NCBI RefSeq assembly: GCF_027158005.1
Contig: NZ_JAPVLQ010000001.1
Location: forward strand, 682,001 to 746,000
Direction: 5' to 3'
DNA from: Rhodococcus sp. H36-A4
Lineage (GTDB): Bacteria > Actinomycetota > Actinomycetes > Mycobacteriales > Mycobacteriaceae
DNA length: 64,000 nt
Both the position numbers and the translations under genes were made by a program. Position 1 is the first letter of the stretch. Each line of letters opens with the position of its first letter. The notes below the pieces were generated by a model. The model searched no databases, was not told the DNA's origin, and saw nothing but the letters and a program-made list of their open reading frames with translations. Positions 43,049-52,143 of this stretch are shown here, in pieces.

Positions 43049-44821
43049 ATGACCTCTGGCACCGAGACCCGCCCGCCGTCGCGCAAGAACAAGCGCCCCG
43101 TCCTGTTGGGTGTCGGCATCGTTCTGGTCATCGTTCTCGCCTTCCTCTCGTGGCTGGCATACGAGGCCGTGACGGCGAAGTCCAATTTGGAGACAACGCG
43201 GGACGCCGCGAACTCCGCCAAGAACGCGCTGCTCGACGGCGATGTGCCGGGAGCGCAGGCCGCTGCCGCCGAGGCGAGCGAGTCCGCGGACAAAGCCCAG
43301 AGCGCGGCGTCGTCGCTGCCGTTCACGATCGTTGCCGCAATCCCAGTGCTCGGCAGTCCGCTCGAGACGATCGTCGAGATCACCGATGTCGTCCGAGGCC
43401 TCGCTGTCGACGTTCTCGAACCTGCGGCGCAGGCGAGTGCCAGTATCTCCCCCGACAACGTCATCGAGGGAGGCGGCCGAGTGAACTTGCAGTCGCTCAC
43501 CGACGCCGAGCCGATCCTCGCGGAGACATCCGCCGCGGCACAGGACCTTTACGCGCAGGCTAAGGCAATCGAGGCGCCCGCCTATCTCGGTGTGGTCGAC
43601 GACGCCCGTGTGCAGCTCGAGAATCAGACCCACGATCTGTCGGGGTTGCTGAGCAACACCTACACGGCGAGCCGGATCGTGCCTTCGATGATGGGCGCCA
43701 ACGGTCCCCGCTCCTACTTCCTTGCCTTCCAGACCAATGCCGAGGCACGCGGCACGGGCGGCCTACTCGGTGGCTTCGGAATTGTGCGCGCCGACAACGG
43801 AACTGCCCGGGTGGATACCCTCGGCAGCAACCGCGAGCTGGAGTTCGCGGAGCAGCCGATCGACCTCGGCCCCGAGTACACCGCGCTGTGGGGACCACGT
43901 AACACCACGACCGACTTCCGCAATTCCAATGCGAGCCCGCACTTTCCGTATGCAGGCCAGGTCTGGACTTCGATGTGGGCCGAGCAGACCGGTGAGAAGC
44001 TCGACGGCGCCGTCGCTACCGATCCTGTCGCCCTCGGCTACATCCTCGACGCGACCGGCCCGGTCACACTCGCCGACGGTGAGGTCATTTCGGGTGACAA
44101 CGTCGTCGAGGTGACGCTGTCCAGTGCATACGCTCGGTTCGGCGAGGATCAGCTCGCTCGCAAGAACTACCTGCAGGAAATCTCAGCAGCTGTCGTGTCG
44201 AAGATGACGACGGGCGTCGCTCCGACCCGCAAGTTGCTCGACGCGGTCGGCCGGGCAGGCAGCGAGGGACGCATCTCGGTGTGGAGCGCAGATCCCGCCG
44301 AACAGGAAGTCCTGGCGGGTACGAAGGTCGGCCACACGCTCCCGAACGATCCTGCGCCGTACGCCAACGTGATCGTCAACAACGCAGGCGGAAACAAGCT
44401 GGACTACTACCTGACTCGCGATATCTCGTACACCGCGGAATCGTGCACCGGACCGACCCGTAAGTCGACGGTGACGGCGACACTGACCAACACCGTGAAC
44501 TCGGACGGACTGACTCAGTACGTGGCCAGTACTTTCCAGCCCGGTGTCCCGTACGGTACCAACGAGTCGATTGCCTACCTGTACGGAACGCAGGGCGCCA
44601 AGATCACCGGCATGAAGGTCGACGGCGTCAACGCCTTCTCGGTCCAGAAGGGTACCGAGCTGGGTCGACCCGTCCAGGCTGCGTACGTCACGATCCCGCC
44701 CGGTGAATCCTCGACTGTCACTTGGGAACTGGAGGAGCCTTCCGTTTCCGGTGAAGCTACGGTTCCGGTCCAGCCGCTAGTGGACACTCCGACTATCAGC
44801 ATCGATCTTCCCCAATGCTGA
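43049..44821 (+). CDS. DUF4012 domain-containing membrane protein
   Basis: The 590-residue protein has one N-terminal membrane helix (about 18-40), an Ala/Ser-rich helical segment (about 50-105) and a large extracytoplasmic DUF4012 region with SYFLAFQTNAEARGTGGLLG and GAVATDPVALGYILDATGP. DUF4012 proteins often lie in polysaccharide loci; the sequence partly resembles LytR-CpsA-Psr-associated envelope proteins, but the function is unknown. ATG 43049 has AGGAG 10 bases upstream; the longer frame is open only by chance. The 269-base gap to the divergent transferase gene is AT-rich and should hold both promoters. Confidence 0.82.
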   Translation: MTSGTETRPPSRKNKRPVLLGVGIVLVIVLAFLSWLAYEAVTAKSNLETTRDAANSAKNALLDGDVPGAQAAAAEASESADKAQSAASSLPFTIVAAIPVLGSPLETIVEITDVVRGLAVDVLEPAAQASASISPDNVIEGGGRVNLQSLTDAEPILAETSAAAQDLYAQAKAIEAPAYLGVVDDARVQLENQTHDLSGLLSNTYTASRIVPSMMGANGPRSYFLAFQTNAEARGTGGLLGGFGIVRADNGTARVDTLGSNRELEFAEQPIDLGPEYTALWGPRNTTTDFRNSNASPHFPYAGQVWTSMWAEQTGEKLDGAVATDPVALGYILDATGPVTLADGEVISGDNVVEVTLSSAYARFGEDQLARKNYLQEISAAVVSKMTTGVAPTRKLLDAVGRAGSEGRISVWSADPAEQEVLAGTKVGHTLPNDPAPYANVIVNNAGGNKLDYYLTRDISYTAESCTGPTRKSTVTATLTNTVNSDGLTQYVASTFQPGVPYGTNESIAYLYGTQGAKITGMKVDGVNAFSVQKGTELGRPVQAAYVTIPPGESSTVTWELEEPSVSGEATVPVQPLVDTPTISIDLPQC

Positions 44822-44861
44822 TAGTGGAGCACTGACGGCCCCGGATCTGTAGATTGCGCGG

Positions 44862-44902
44862 GCTATGCCGGCCGATGGTTCACCCCATCGAGCCGGCATA
44901 GC
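44862..44902. terminator. 17-bp hairpin between convergent genes
   Basis: GCTATGCCGGCCGATGG pairs with CCATCG-A-GCCGGCATAGC around a six-base loop with a single bulged A. It lies between the DUF4012 and F420 oxidoreductase stops and probably ends both. Confidence 0.8.
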
Positions 44903-44909
44903 TCGTTCA

Positions 44910-45959
44910 TCAGCTGGTTTCGCGATAGACCTCCACGATCGGCGCGAGCTCCTGCGGAGTTGCGCCATGCAGGATCACCGCATCTGCGCCGTAGTCGAAC
45001 TCCTCGCGTATACGGTCGACGCACTGCTCTGCTGTACCGGTCGCAGATGGTTCCAGCCACTCCTCGGGCAACAACGTCGCGATGTGTTCCAGCTGATCCT
45101 TCGTGGCTTTGCTGTCGATACCCCCAGCGATCGAGGTCACCACCGAGTCTGCACGGAAACGTTGCAGCACAGCCGGATCCCAGTTGTTGGTTTTCACCAG
45201 GAGATCTCCGTAGCCCTGCAGGTACGTCGCCAACCGAGCAACGGTCTTCTTCACACGTAATTCCTCGGGTAGGTGATCACCTACCGTCGCCAAGCACGAC
45301 CACACCCTGACACTGTCTGGATCTCGGCCGGCCTGCTCCGCCGCCGTCTTCACCGTCTTCACCGCGCGTTGAAGTGTCTCGGGAGTGAAGTAGGTATGCA
45401 GAACGACGTCGTCGAATTCTCGGCCGCCCAACTTCAGGGTGTTGGGGCCGAAAGCGACTATCGCCAAGCGGATGTCTTCGTCGAAATCGGAATCCAGGAA
45501 CAATACCGGCCATTTACCCAGCGGCCCATCATGATTGACGATGACTTCACCGTGCCACAGCCTTCGGGTGATCTGGGCCCAATCCTCCATCATCGCCGTG
45601 GTCACTGACGGCACCCCGAACGCGCCGCCCATCGCTGCTATGCCGCGTCCGATCCCGAGCGTGAACCTCCCACCCGAGAGTCGGTGCAGAGTCGTCGCCC
45701 ACGACGCCGTGACGAGTGGGTGCCGTGTGTTGTGATTGGTCGCTGCGGTGCCGATGCGCATTCGGTTGGTGACCGCGCACGCAGCGCCGGACAGTGACGA
45801 CGCTTCCTTCACATTCCAGCGTTCGGAGATCCAGGCGGTCCCGAAGCCCATTTCCTCACCGAGTCGGGCCTCGTCCATCAACGTTGCGGGCCCGTCGCTC
45901 CCGGCACCCGCCAGTAAGTAGTAGCCCAGTTCATCCAGGACTCGTGCGCTCGACGCCAT
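44910..45959 (-). CDS. LLM-class F420-dependent oxidoreductase
   Basis: The 349-residue luciferase-like barrel protein has WISERWNVKEAS near the N-terminus, TAATNHNTRHPLVTASWATT and GRFTLGIGRG, the pattern of actinobacterial LLM-class F420 enzymes. It probably transfers hydride between F420 and an alcohol, ketone or unsaturated substrate. ATG 45959 has GGAG 8 bases upstream. It is divergent from the phosphotransferase gene; each start is preceded by a copy of the TTGACG palindrome, so it belongs to the same regulon. Confidence 0.87.
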   Translation of the reverse strand: MASSARVLDELGYYLLAGAGSDGPATLMDEARLGEEMGFGTAWISERWNVKEASSLSGAACAVTNRMRIGTAATNHNTRHPLVTASWATTLHRLSGGRFTLGIGRGIAAMGGAFGVPSVTTAMMEDWAQITRRLWHGEVIVNHDGPLGKWPVLFLDSDFDEDIRLAIVAFGPNTLKLGGREFDDVVLHTYFTPETLQRAVKTVKTAAEQAGRDPDSVRVWSCLATVGDHLPEELRVKKTVARLATYLQGYGDLLVKTNNWDPAVLQRFRADSVVTSIAGGIDSKATKDQLEHIATLLPEEWLEPSATGTAEQCVDRIREEFDYGADAVILHGATPQELAPIVEVYRETS

Positions 45960-46030
45960 ACTCGATTCTCCGATTCTTGCATCAGGCGACGCGGACCATC
46001 CACAGGATTCTTGCCGCTCGACCAATGGAT

Positions 46031-46044
46031 TTGACGGTCGTCAA
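46031..46044. promoter_or_regulatory. TTGACG-N2-CGTCAA operator, copy 1
   Basis: TTGACGGTCGTCAA lies 72 bases upstream of the F420 oxidoreductase start. It is the first of four related palindromes. The 317-base gap between the divergent starts (45960-46276) holds this site and copy 2 and no other recognisable element. Confidence 0.75.
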
Positions 46045-46174
46045 TTAAGCTAGTTGCCCCAGGTCTCGTATGCAATACCCTTCCGGCCCCGAACTTCTTG
46101 CCCGACTCTTCCGGACGTGCACCGTCAGGCAACAAAGACACCCTTGCCTATTGGCCGATGCTCATCTAACTTAA

Positions 46175-46188
46175 TTGACGAGCGTCAA
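46175..46188. promoter_or_regulatory. TTGACG-N2-CGTCAA operator, copy 2
   Basis: TTGACGAGCGTCAA lies 89 bases upstream of the phosphotransferase start. It repeats copy 1 with a different two-base centre. Confidence 0.75.
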
Positions 46189-46276
46189 ATGTCATATCGA
46201 ACCCCATGCGCCGGTTGCGATTCACTCCAGTGCGCCCAGTAGACACCAAGAGCCAGTTCCGTGGAAGGGACCCACA

Positions 46277-47371
46277 GTGAGCACACCCGTATCGATCCCC
46301 CGCTTTCCAGACGAGGTAACCAGCACCTGGCTCACTGGCGTGCTCGCCCCAAGGGGTGAGGAAATCCGGGTAAGCGATGTCATCGTCGATCCCATCGGCA
46401 CAGGTCAGACCGGTGCTACGTACCGAATCTCGGCAACCTATTCGGCCAACCCCGCCGGATTGCCGACCACGTTCGTCATCAAGTTGCCCGTAGTGGACGA
46501 CGAAAGCCGCGCACGGGTAGCTCTCGGCTACCGAAGCGAATGCGCCTTCTACGCGTCGGTGGCCGACAAGGTGCAGATCCCCGTGCCTCGATCCTTTCAC
46601 TGCGAAATTACCGACGACTCGTTGAACTATGCACTCCTGCTGGCAGATCAAGCGCCCAAGGAGCAGGGAGATCAGATCGCGGGCTGTAGCGAACGGGAAG
46701 CGAACCTTGCCGGTGCTGCAATCGCCGGCCTGCACGGCCCGACGTGGAATACTCCGGAATGGCTTACATTCGATGGGCTTGCCATGACATCGCTCGACGC
46801 TGCCGGCGCGAAAGGACTGGGCGACGTCTGTGTCATGAGTGCGGGCCTCACCGCCGAGAAGCTGGCGGCACGACTCAGCAGTGCGGACGTCGAAACCCTC
46901 ACCGCGGCAATGAGCCTGGTGACCCCATGGTTGCTGGCAGACTTCGGACGCTTCAGTTTGCTTCATGGTGACTACCGTCTCGACAACATACTTTTTCACC
47001 CCGACAACGATGAGATTTCAGTTGTGGATTGGCAGACCCTGAGTGTCGGGCTACCCGCTCGGGATCTCGCCTATTTCATGGGCACCAGCGTTCGAACCGA
47101 GCTGCGCAGGTCCATCGAGCGCAACGTCGTCGATACTTATCACGCCGCGCTGAGCGGTTACGAGATTCCCGGATTCGACCTCGAAAGTTGCTGGCAAGAT
47201 TACAGATTCGGAATGATTCAAGCATTGCTGATGCCCTCGCTCGGATGCGCCTTCGCAGTCGACTCCTCTCGTGGTGACGATATGTTCGTGTCCATGATCG
47301 AGCGCGGTTGCCAGGCAATCCGAGATCTCGACACTCTGAAGTTGGTAGCAGAGAAAAGCGTCGACAATTGA
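46277..47371 (+). CDS. APH-like phosphotransferase (ecdysteroid kinase/aminoglycoside kinase fold)
   Basis: The 364-residue protein has the APH kinase-fold motifs LLHGDYRLDNILF (catalytic Asp near 232) and VVDWQTLSVG (metal Asp near 252). The N-terminal lobe has TGQTGATYRI and TTFVIKLPV, giving the nucleotide loop and lysine. Relatives phosphorylate small hydroxyl compounds, and in actinobacteria they lie near lipid or steroid catabolic genes. GTG 46277 has GGAAGGGA upstream; the longer frame has no ribosome site and crosses the operator. The substrate is unknown. Confidence 0.78.
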   Translation: MSTPVSIPRFPDEVTSTWLTGVLAPRGEEIRVSDVIVDPIGTGQTGATYRISATYSANPAGLPTTFVIKLPVVDDESRARVALGYRSECAFYASVADKVQIPVPRSFHCEITDDSLNYALLLADQAPKEQGDQIAGCSEREANLAGAAIAGLHGPTWNTPEWLTFDGLAMTSLDAAGAKGLGDVCVMSAGLTAEKLAARLSSADVETLTAAMSLVTPWLLADFGRFSLLHGDYRLDNILFHPDNDEISVVDWQTLSVGLPARDLAYFMGTSVRTELRRSIERNVVDTYHAALSGYEIPGFDLESCWQDYRFGMIQALLMPSLGCAFAVDSSRGDDMFVSMIERGCQAIRDLDTLKLVAEKSVDN

Positions 47372-47393
47372 TGCCCCAGGGCGACTCAAATTC

Positions 47394-47407
47394 TTGACGT
47401 CCGTCAA
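47394..47407. promoter_or_regulatory. TTGACG-N2-CGTCAA operator, copy 3
   Basis: TTGACGTCCGTCAA lies 52 bases upstream of the FMO start. A second inverted repeat, GTGAC-CGCT-GTCAC, follows at 47421-47434. The whole 65-base leader is repeated near 52130. Confidence 0.78.
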
Positions 47408-47458
47408 ATTAGCACCTAAAGTGACCGCTGTCACCCCCTTGAAGTAAGCGAGTCGATC

Positions 47459-48787
47459 ATGACCACAAAGTTCGATAAGCCCACCACTGCGATCATCGGC
47501 GCAGGGATCTCCGGACTCACCGCAAGCAAGATGCTCGACGACTACGGCGTTCCGCACACCTGCTTCGAAATGTCCGATCGCATCGGTGGCAACTGGGCCT
47601 TCGGTAACCCGAACGGCATGTCGAGCGCCTACAAGTCTTTGCATATCGACACCTCCAAATACCAACTGTCGTTCCGGGACTTTCCGATGCCCGAGAGCTA
47701 CCCGGACTTCCCACACCACACGCTGGTCAAGGAGTATCTGGAGGACTATGCCGAGGCCTTCGACCTGAAGAAGAACATCGAGTTCTCCAACGGCGTCCGC
47801 AGTGCGCGTCGCAAGCCTGGCGGCGGATGGGAGCTGGACCTGCAGGATGGTTCGACTCGTGAGTTCGACTTTCTGGTGGTCGGCAATGGTCACCACTGGG
47901 ACGCTCGGTTGCCGGAGTTCGAAGGTGAGTTCACCGGGGAGAGCATCCACTCGCACCTTTACATCGATCCAGAACAGCCATTGCACCTGCGCGGCAAGCG
48001 AATTCTGGTGGTCGGTATCGGTAATTCGGCTGCTGACATCGCGGTCGAACTATCCAGCCGCACCCTTGACAACGAGGTCGTGATCTCGACTCGCTCGAGT
48101 GCGTGGATCGTGCCCAAGTACATCAGGGGAAAGCCCGCGGACATGGGCTTCAAGACCTCGCCGCACATCCCGCTGAAGTGGCAACGCAAGGTCATCGCCA
48201 AGGTGGCGCCCATGCAGAACGGGTATCCCTCGGACATGGGGTTGCCGGAGCCGAATCACAAATTCATGGAGGCACACCCCACCCAGTCGGTGGAATTGCC
48301 GCTGCGTCTGGGGTCGGGCGATCTGACCGCCAAGGGCAATCTGAAGCGTCTGGACGGCAAGACCGTGCATTTCGAGGACGGCACCAGCGCTGACTTCGAC
48401 GTGATCATCTACGCCACCGGCTACAACATCACGTTCCCGTTCTTCGACCCGGAGTTCTTCTCGGCCAAGGCCAACCACATCAGCTTGTACAAGCGGATGT
48501 TCTCCCCCGGCATCGACGACCTTGCGTTCATCGGATTCGCGCAGTCCACCCCGACGCTGTTCCCGTTCGTGGAGGCCCAGACCCGGATTCTCGGCGCCTA
48601 CCTGGTCGGCCAGTACTCGCTCCCTTCGGTCCCAGACATGAAGCGGGTCATTGCGCAGGACGAGGCTCTGTACCTTGGGCACATGGTTCCAACCGCGCGT
48701 CACACTCAGCAATTGGACTACTTCGTCTATGAGCACCAATTGCGGACGAAGGAACTGCCGATCGGCCGCGCCCGGGTTCCTCGGTGA
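47459..48787 (+). CDS. Flavin-containing monooxygenase (FMO type)
   Basis: The 442-residue enzyme has GAGISG (14-19) for FAD, the FMO-type fingerprint FEGEFTGESIHSHLY (about 154-168), the NADPH site VVGIGNSAADIAVE (about 182-195) and the ATGYN motif near 315. It should oxidise a nucleophilic or carbonyl substrate with NADPH and O2. The stop overlaps the start of the EthR-like gene (GTGA). The pairing of a flavin monooxygenase with an EthR-like repressor resembles ethA-ethR of Mycobacterium tuberculosis, although here the two genes are co-directional. Confidence 0.87.
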   Translation: MTTKFDKPTTAIIGAGISGLTASKMLDDYGVPHTCFEMSDRIGGNWAFGNPNGMSSAYKSLHIDTSKYQLSFRDFPMPESYPDFPHHTLVKEYLEDYAEAFDLKKNIEFSNGVRSARRKPGGGWELDLQDGSTREFDFLVVGNGHHWDARLPEFEGEFTGESIHSHLYIDPEQPLHLRGKRILVVGIGNSAADIAVELSSRTLDNEVVISTRSSAWIVPKYIRGKPADMGFKTSPHIPLKWQRKVIAKVAPMQNGYPSDMGLPEPNHKFMEAHPTQSVELPLRLGSGDLTAKGNLKRLDGKTVHFEDGTSADFDVIIYATGYNITFPFFDPEFFSAKANHISLYKRMFSPGIDDLAFIGFAQSTPTLFPFVEAQTRILGAYLVGQYSLPSVPDMKRVIAQDEALYLGHMVPTARHTQQLDYFVYEHQLRTKELPIGRARVPR

Positions 48788-49407
48788 ACGCTCGGATCGC
48801 TGCTCAACGGAGCCTGTCGAAAGGAGACGCGCGCCGAAGTGCGCTGCTGACGGCGCTCGATGATTCCCTGCGGGAGGTGGACAGTGTCGAGTCGATCAAC
48901 GTCGCCGACCTGTCCCGTCGCGCCGGGGTCACACGCTCTGCGTTCTACTTCTACTTCGAGAACAAGGCGGCTGCGGTCGGCGCCCTGATGGAAGTCATCT
49001 ACGAGGAAGCGGCCGAGGCCGGAGCCTGGTTGACCGACGTCGATCGCGACCCGAACGAGCGCATCAGCAAAAGCATCTCGCACCTGTTCACCGTGACCGA
49101 GCGGCACGAGCATCTCTACCGCGCCGTGCTGGAGGCCCGAGCCACCAACCCGTCCATCCGCAAGATGTGGGAGGCCGACCGGGTCTCGTTCGAAGAGTCC
49201 GTAGCCGCCATGATCGAAGCCGAACGCGTTGCCGGCCGGGCACCGGACGGAGTCGACGCACGAACATTGGCTGCGGTTCTGCTGGACGTCAACGACCGCA
49301 ACATGGAGCGTCGAGTGATGGGCTCGTGCCCCGACCATAACCTCCATGTCGAGGTGGTCACCAGCATCTGGGTGCGCTCCATCTACGGCACCCATCCCCT
49401 TTCCTGA
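48784..49407 (+). CDS. TetR family regulator, EthR-like
   Basis: The 207-residue protein has a helix-turn-helix with VADLSRRAGVTRSAFYFYFE and a C-terminal domain with AVLEARATNPSIRKMWE and SIWVRSIYGTHP, both close in pattern to EthR as I remember it (FYFYF, IWVTSIYG). It is coupled to the FMO gene and is the best candidate to bind the four TTGACG palindromes in this region. It is probably induced by a hydrophobic ligand. GTG 48784 overlaps the FMO stop. Confidence 0.82.
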   Translation: MNARIAAQRSLSKGDARRSALLTALDDSLREVDSVESINVADLSRRAGVTRSAFYFYFENKAAAVGALMEVIYEEAAEAGAWLTDVDRDPNERISKSISHLFTVTERHEHLYRAVLEARATNPSIRKMWEADRVSFEESVAAMIEAERVAGRAPDGVDARTLAAVLLDVNDRNMERRVMGSCPDHNLHVEVVTSIWVRSIYGTHPLS

Positions 49408-49456
49408 GTCGTGATCCCTGCAATTCGACTCCCGTTCAACACCTTTGGAGCCAGGT

Positions 49457-50419
49457 ATGAATGAGAACGACAACACCATGACCCTGTCGGCCACAACATC
49501 GAGCAGCACGGTATCGAGCACCGTCGGCTTCACAGTGGCTGGTACACGCTGCGAGGGCACCCACTTCTCGGCTCACAGTGACGTGTTGGCATCGGCGGCC
49601 GGCCGGCCGGTCGTCGTGTTGGCCCATGGATTGGGTGGCACCCGCGACTCGGGCCTGGACGGCTTTGCCGAGGCGTTCGCCGCAGCCGGATTGGATGCCT
49701 TCACGTTCGACTACCGCGGTTTCGGCACCAGCGGCGGCGACGCGCGCCAGACCGTGTCCTTGGCCGGTCAGGTCGAGGATTGGATGGCGGCGGTCGACGC
49801 TGCCGCACAACTCCCCGGCGTCGATCCGCAGCGGATCGTCCTATGGGGAGTCTCACTGGCTGGCGGCCATGTACTCCAGGTGGCCGCCGACCGTGGCGAC
49901 ATTGCGGCTGTCATCTCTGTGGTGCCGATGGTCGACGGCCTGGCCGCCATGCGGCACGCTCTAGCTGCACACGGACCGATCACTCTGCTCAAGGCGACTG
50001 CGACGGGAATCGCTGCGCGGGTCCGGGTCACCATGGGCAAACCCACGATGCTGCCTGTCGTCGGCAAGCCGGGGCAGCCCGGCGCGCTCACTCTGTCCGG
50101 TGCCTACGAGGATTACCACTCGATCGCAGGTCCGTCGTGGCGCAACGAAGTACGCGCGGACGTCGGGCTGGAACTCGGCACCAGGGCACCGGCCCAGGCT
50201 GCCGCGAAGATCAAGGTCCCGCTGCTGGTCCAGATCGCCGACTTCGACCAATCAGCGCCGCCCCGCGCGGCGGCACTTGCAGCCTTCGCGGGCCGCGCCG
50301 AGGTCCGGCATTACCCGGGCGACCACTTCGATCTTTTCCCGGGCAAGCCGTTCCACGGACCTGCTGTCGAACATGCGGTGCTTTTCTTGAAGCGCCACCT
50401 GACCCCTAGAGCGAACTGA
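49457..50419 (+). CDS. Alpha/beta hydrolase
   Basis: The 320-residue protein has VVVLAHGLGGTRDSGL (oxyanion region), the nucleophile elbow GVSLAG (S133), acid ADFDQSAP and base GDHFDLF. It is a typical serine hydrolase and could open esters or lactones formed by the neighbouring monooxygenase. ATG 49457 has GGAG 8 bases upstream. It is the last plus-strand gene of the FMO operon; its 3' end is partly duplicated at 52197-52224. Confidence 0.83.
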   Translation: MNENDNTMTLSATTSSSTVSSTVGFTVAGTRCEGTHFSAHSDVLASAAGRPVVVLAHGLGGTRDSGLDGFAEAFAAAGLDAFTFDYRGFGTSGGDARQTVSLAGQVEDWMAAVDAAAQLPGVDPQRIVLWGVSLAGGHVLQVAADRGDIAAVISVVPMVDGLAAMRHALAAHGPITLLKATATGIAARVRVTMGKPTMLPVVGKPGQPGALTLSGAYEDYHSIAGPSWRNEVRADVGLELGTRAPAQAAAKIKVPLLVQIADFDQSAPPRAAALAAFAGRAEVRHYPGDHFDLFPGKPFHGPAVEHAVLFLKRHLTPRAN

Positions 50420-50446
50420 GGCAGTGCGGCGGGATGTTGCGGGTGG

Positions 50447-51340
50447 TCAGCGAGCGGCCGTCTTCTCCGCCTTGTGGGCTCGCTGAGCCTGCCACTTGCG
50501 CTGTCGAGCCACGAATAAGATCGACGAGCGCTGCATCAGTCCCGGCGCGAGCCGGTTGAACCGCCATGCCAGGCGAGCCGAGCGCGGCGCGACCAGGATC
50601 GCTCTATTCCCGGCGACGGCCGCCAGCACCTCATCGGCCAGCTTCGCCGGCGAGTACGGGGTCTTGATGCGCTGACCCTTGAGGTAGTAGTCACGGCCCA
50701 CGAAGGCGTCGATCGAACCCTTGTCCAAGATCGGGGTGTCGACCGCCCCCGGACAGATAACGGTGACACCCACGCCCTTGGCCGCTGCCTCGGTACGCAG
50801 CGCGAGCGAGAGTCCGACCACTGCGTGCTTCGTGGCGACGTAGCTGGTGATCAGACCGGCTGCCATCAGGCCACCAGCCGAGGCCGTGTTGACGATGTGA
50901 CCATTGCCCTGGGCGATCATCTTCGGGTAGGCCGCATGGATGCCATGCACCACGCCACGGAGGTTCACGTCGATGATCTGATTCCACTGGGCCAGGGTCA
51001 GGTGCTCGGCCTCGCCGCCGAAGCTGATGCCGGCGTTGTTGAAGATCAGGTCGATCCGACCGTGCTCGGCGACCACCCGGTCCACGGCTGCCAGCACCTG
51101 CTCGGGGTCGGTGACGTCGAGCGCCTCGGCACGAGCTCGCGGCCTCAGTGCCGCTGCCGTGCGTTGCGCAGCCGTCTGGTCGAGGTCGGTACAGACGACA
51201 TACGCGCCCGCCTTGACCAGCGCTGCGGCCAACGCGGCCCCGATGCCGGACCCTGCCCCGGTCACCAGCGCGGCGCGACCGACGAAACGGCCTCGGTAGG
51301 GATCGGCGCCGTCCGCGCCCGCAGACCCGGTGCGGCTCAT
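50447..51340 (-). CDS. Short-chain dehydrogenase/reductase
   Basis: The 297-residue Rossmann enzyme has TGAGSGIG, NNAGISFGG, and the catalytic Ser-Tyr-Lys in NTASAGG and SYVATKHAV. The C-terminal extension (after about 250) is basic. It oxidises or reduces a hydroxyl or keto group with NAD(P). Its start overlaps the stop of the preceding SDR gene (ATGA), so both are made together. The substrate is unknown. Confidence 0.85.
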   Translation of the reverse strand: MSRTGSAGADGADPYRGRFVGRAALVTGAGSGIGAALAAALVKAGAYVVCTDLDQTAAQRTAAALRPRARAEALDVTDPEQVLAAVDRVVAEHGRIDLIFNNAGISFGGEAEHLTLAQWNQIIDVNLRGVVHGIHAAYPKMIAQGNGHIVNTASAGGLMAAGLITSYVATKHAVVGLSLALRTEAAAKGVGVTVICPGAVDTPILDKGSIDAFVGRDYYLKGQRIKTPYSPAKLADEVLAAVAGNRAILVAPRSARLAWRFNRLAPGLMQRSSILFVARQRKWQAQRAHKAEKTAAR

Positions 51341-52101
51341 CCGAAGGCCTTCTCGATAAGACCCAGCAGGTCCGGGTAGCGCTTCAAGTGTGCACCGCCA
51401 TTGACCTGCATGTCCTCGCCGGTTGTCCATGCCGCACCGTCGGACAGCAGGTACTCACACGCGGTCGCGATCTCCAGCCCCGTCCCTGAGCGTCCCAGCG
51501 GCGTGTTCTCGACGTAGTCCTCACCCACACCGGGGATCTCCATGGCCGGCGAGGTCAACGGCGTGACAACGAGACCGGGAGAGACCGTGTTGACCCGGAT
51601 CTGCCGCGGAGCCAACTCCAGAGCCGTCACCTTCGAGAGCATCAGGAGCCCGGCCTTGGCCGTGCAGTAGGCCGCCAGCCCCGATCCGGGTTGGGTCCCG
51701 TTGAGCGAGGCCAGGGTGACCAACGATCCGCCCTCGGCAACGCGACTTCCGGCGTGCTTGAGCACATGGAATGCGCCGACCAAGGAGATGTCCAGAATGC
51801 GCCGAAACTCGGCCGAATCGTGGTTGACCACGGGCGAGAGAGTGCTCGTGCCGGCACAGTTCACCACGCCGGTGAACGAGCCGCGTTCATCGATGATTTT
51901 CTCGAACAGGGCCTGCACCGTTGCCTCGTCGGCGACGTCCACCGGGAGTATCGACTCACTGCTCACCAGATCGGCGCCGATGACGTGGTGGCCATGTAAA
52001 CGCAGGTGCTCGGCGATCGCGGCGCCGAGACCGGAGGCGGCACCGATCACCACCGTGGTCTTGGCGACAGCGGTCTTGGCCGTCTCGGATGAGGGGGACA
52101 T
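51337..52101 (-). CDS. Short-chain dehydrogenase/reductase
   Basis: The 254-residue Rossmann enzyme has GAASGLGAAIAE, NCAGTSTLSP and the catalytic region LASLNGTQPGSGLAAYCTAK (Tyr and Lys). ATG 52101 has AGGAG five bases upstream; the longer frame is open into the operator region. It is first in a two-gene SDR unit whose promoter lies at the fourth TTGACG palindrome, linking it to the FMO regulon. Confidence 0.85.
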   Translation of the reverse strand: MSPSSETAKTAVAKTTVVIGAASGLGAAIAEHLRLHGHHVIGADLVSSESILPVDVADEATVQALFEKIIDERGSFTGVVNCAGTSTLSPVVNHDSAEFRRILDISLVGAFHVLKHAGSRVAEGGSLVTLASLNGTQPGSGLAAYCTAKAGLLMLSKVTALELAPRQIRVNTVSPGLVVTPLTSPAMEIPGVGEDYVENTPLGRSGTGLEIATACEYLLSDGAAWTTGEDMQVNGGAHLKRYPDLLGLIEKAFG

Positions 52102-52129
52102 GCGTACTCCTGACATGTGTCGAAACTTG

Positions 52130-52143
52130 TTGACGTGTGTCAA
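52130..52143. promoter_or_regulatory. TTGACG-type operator, copy 4
   Basis: TTGACGTGTGTCAA lies 29 bases upstream of the SDR start on the minus strand; one base of the right half differs from the other copies. It is also the left end of the duplicated FMO leader. Confidence 0.65.
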
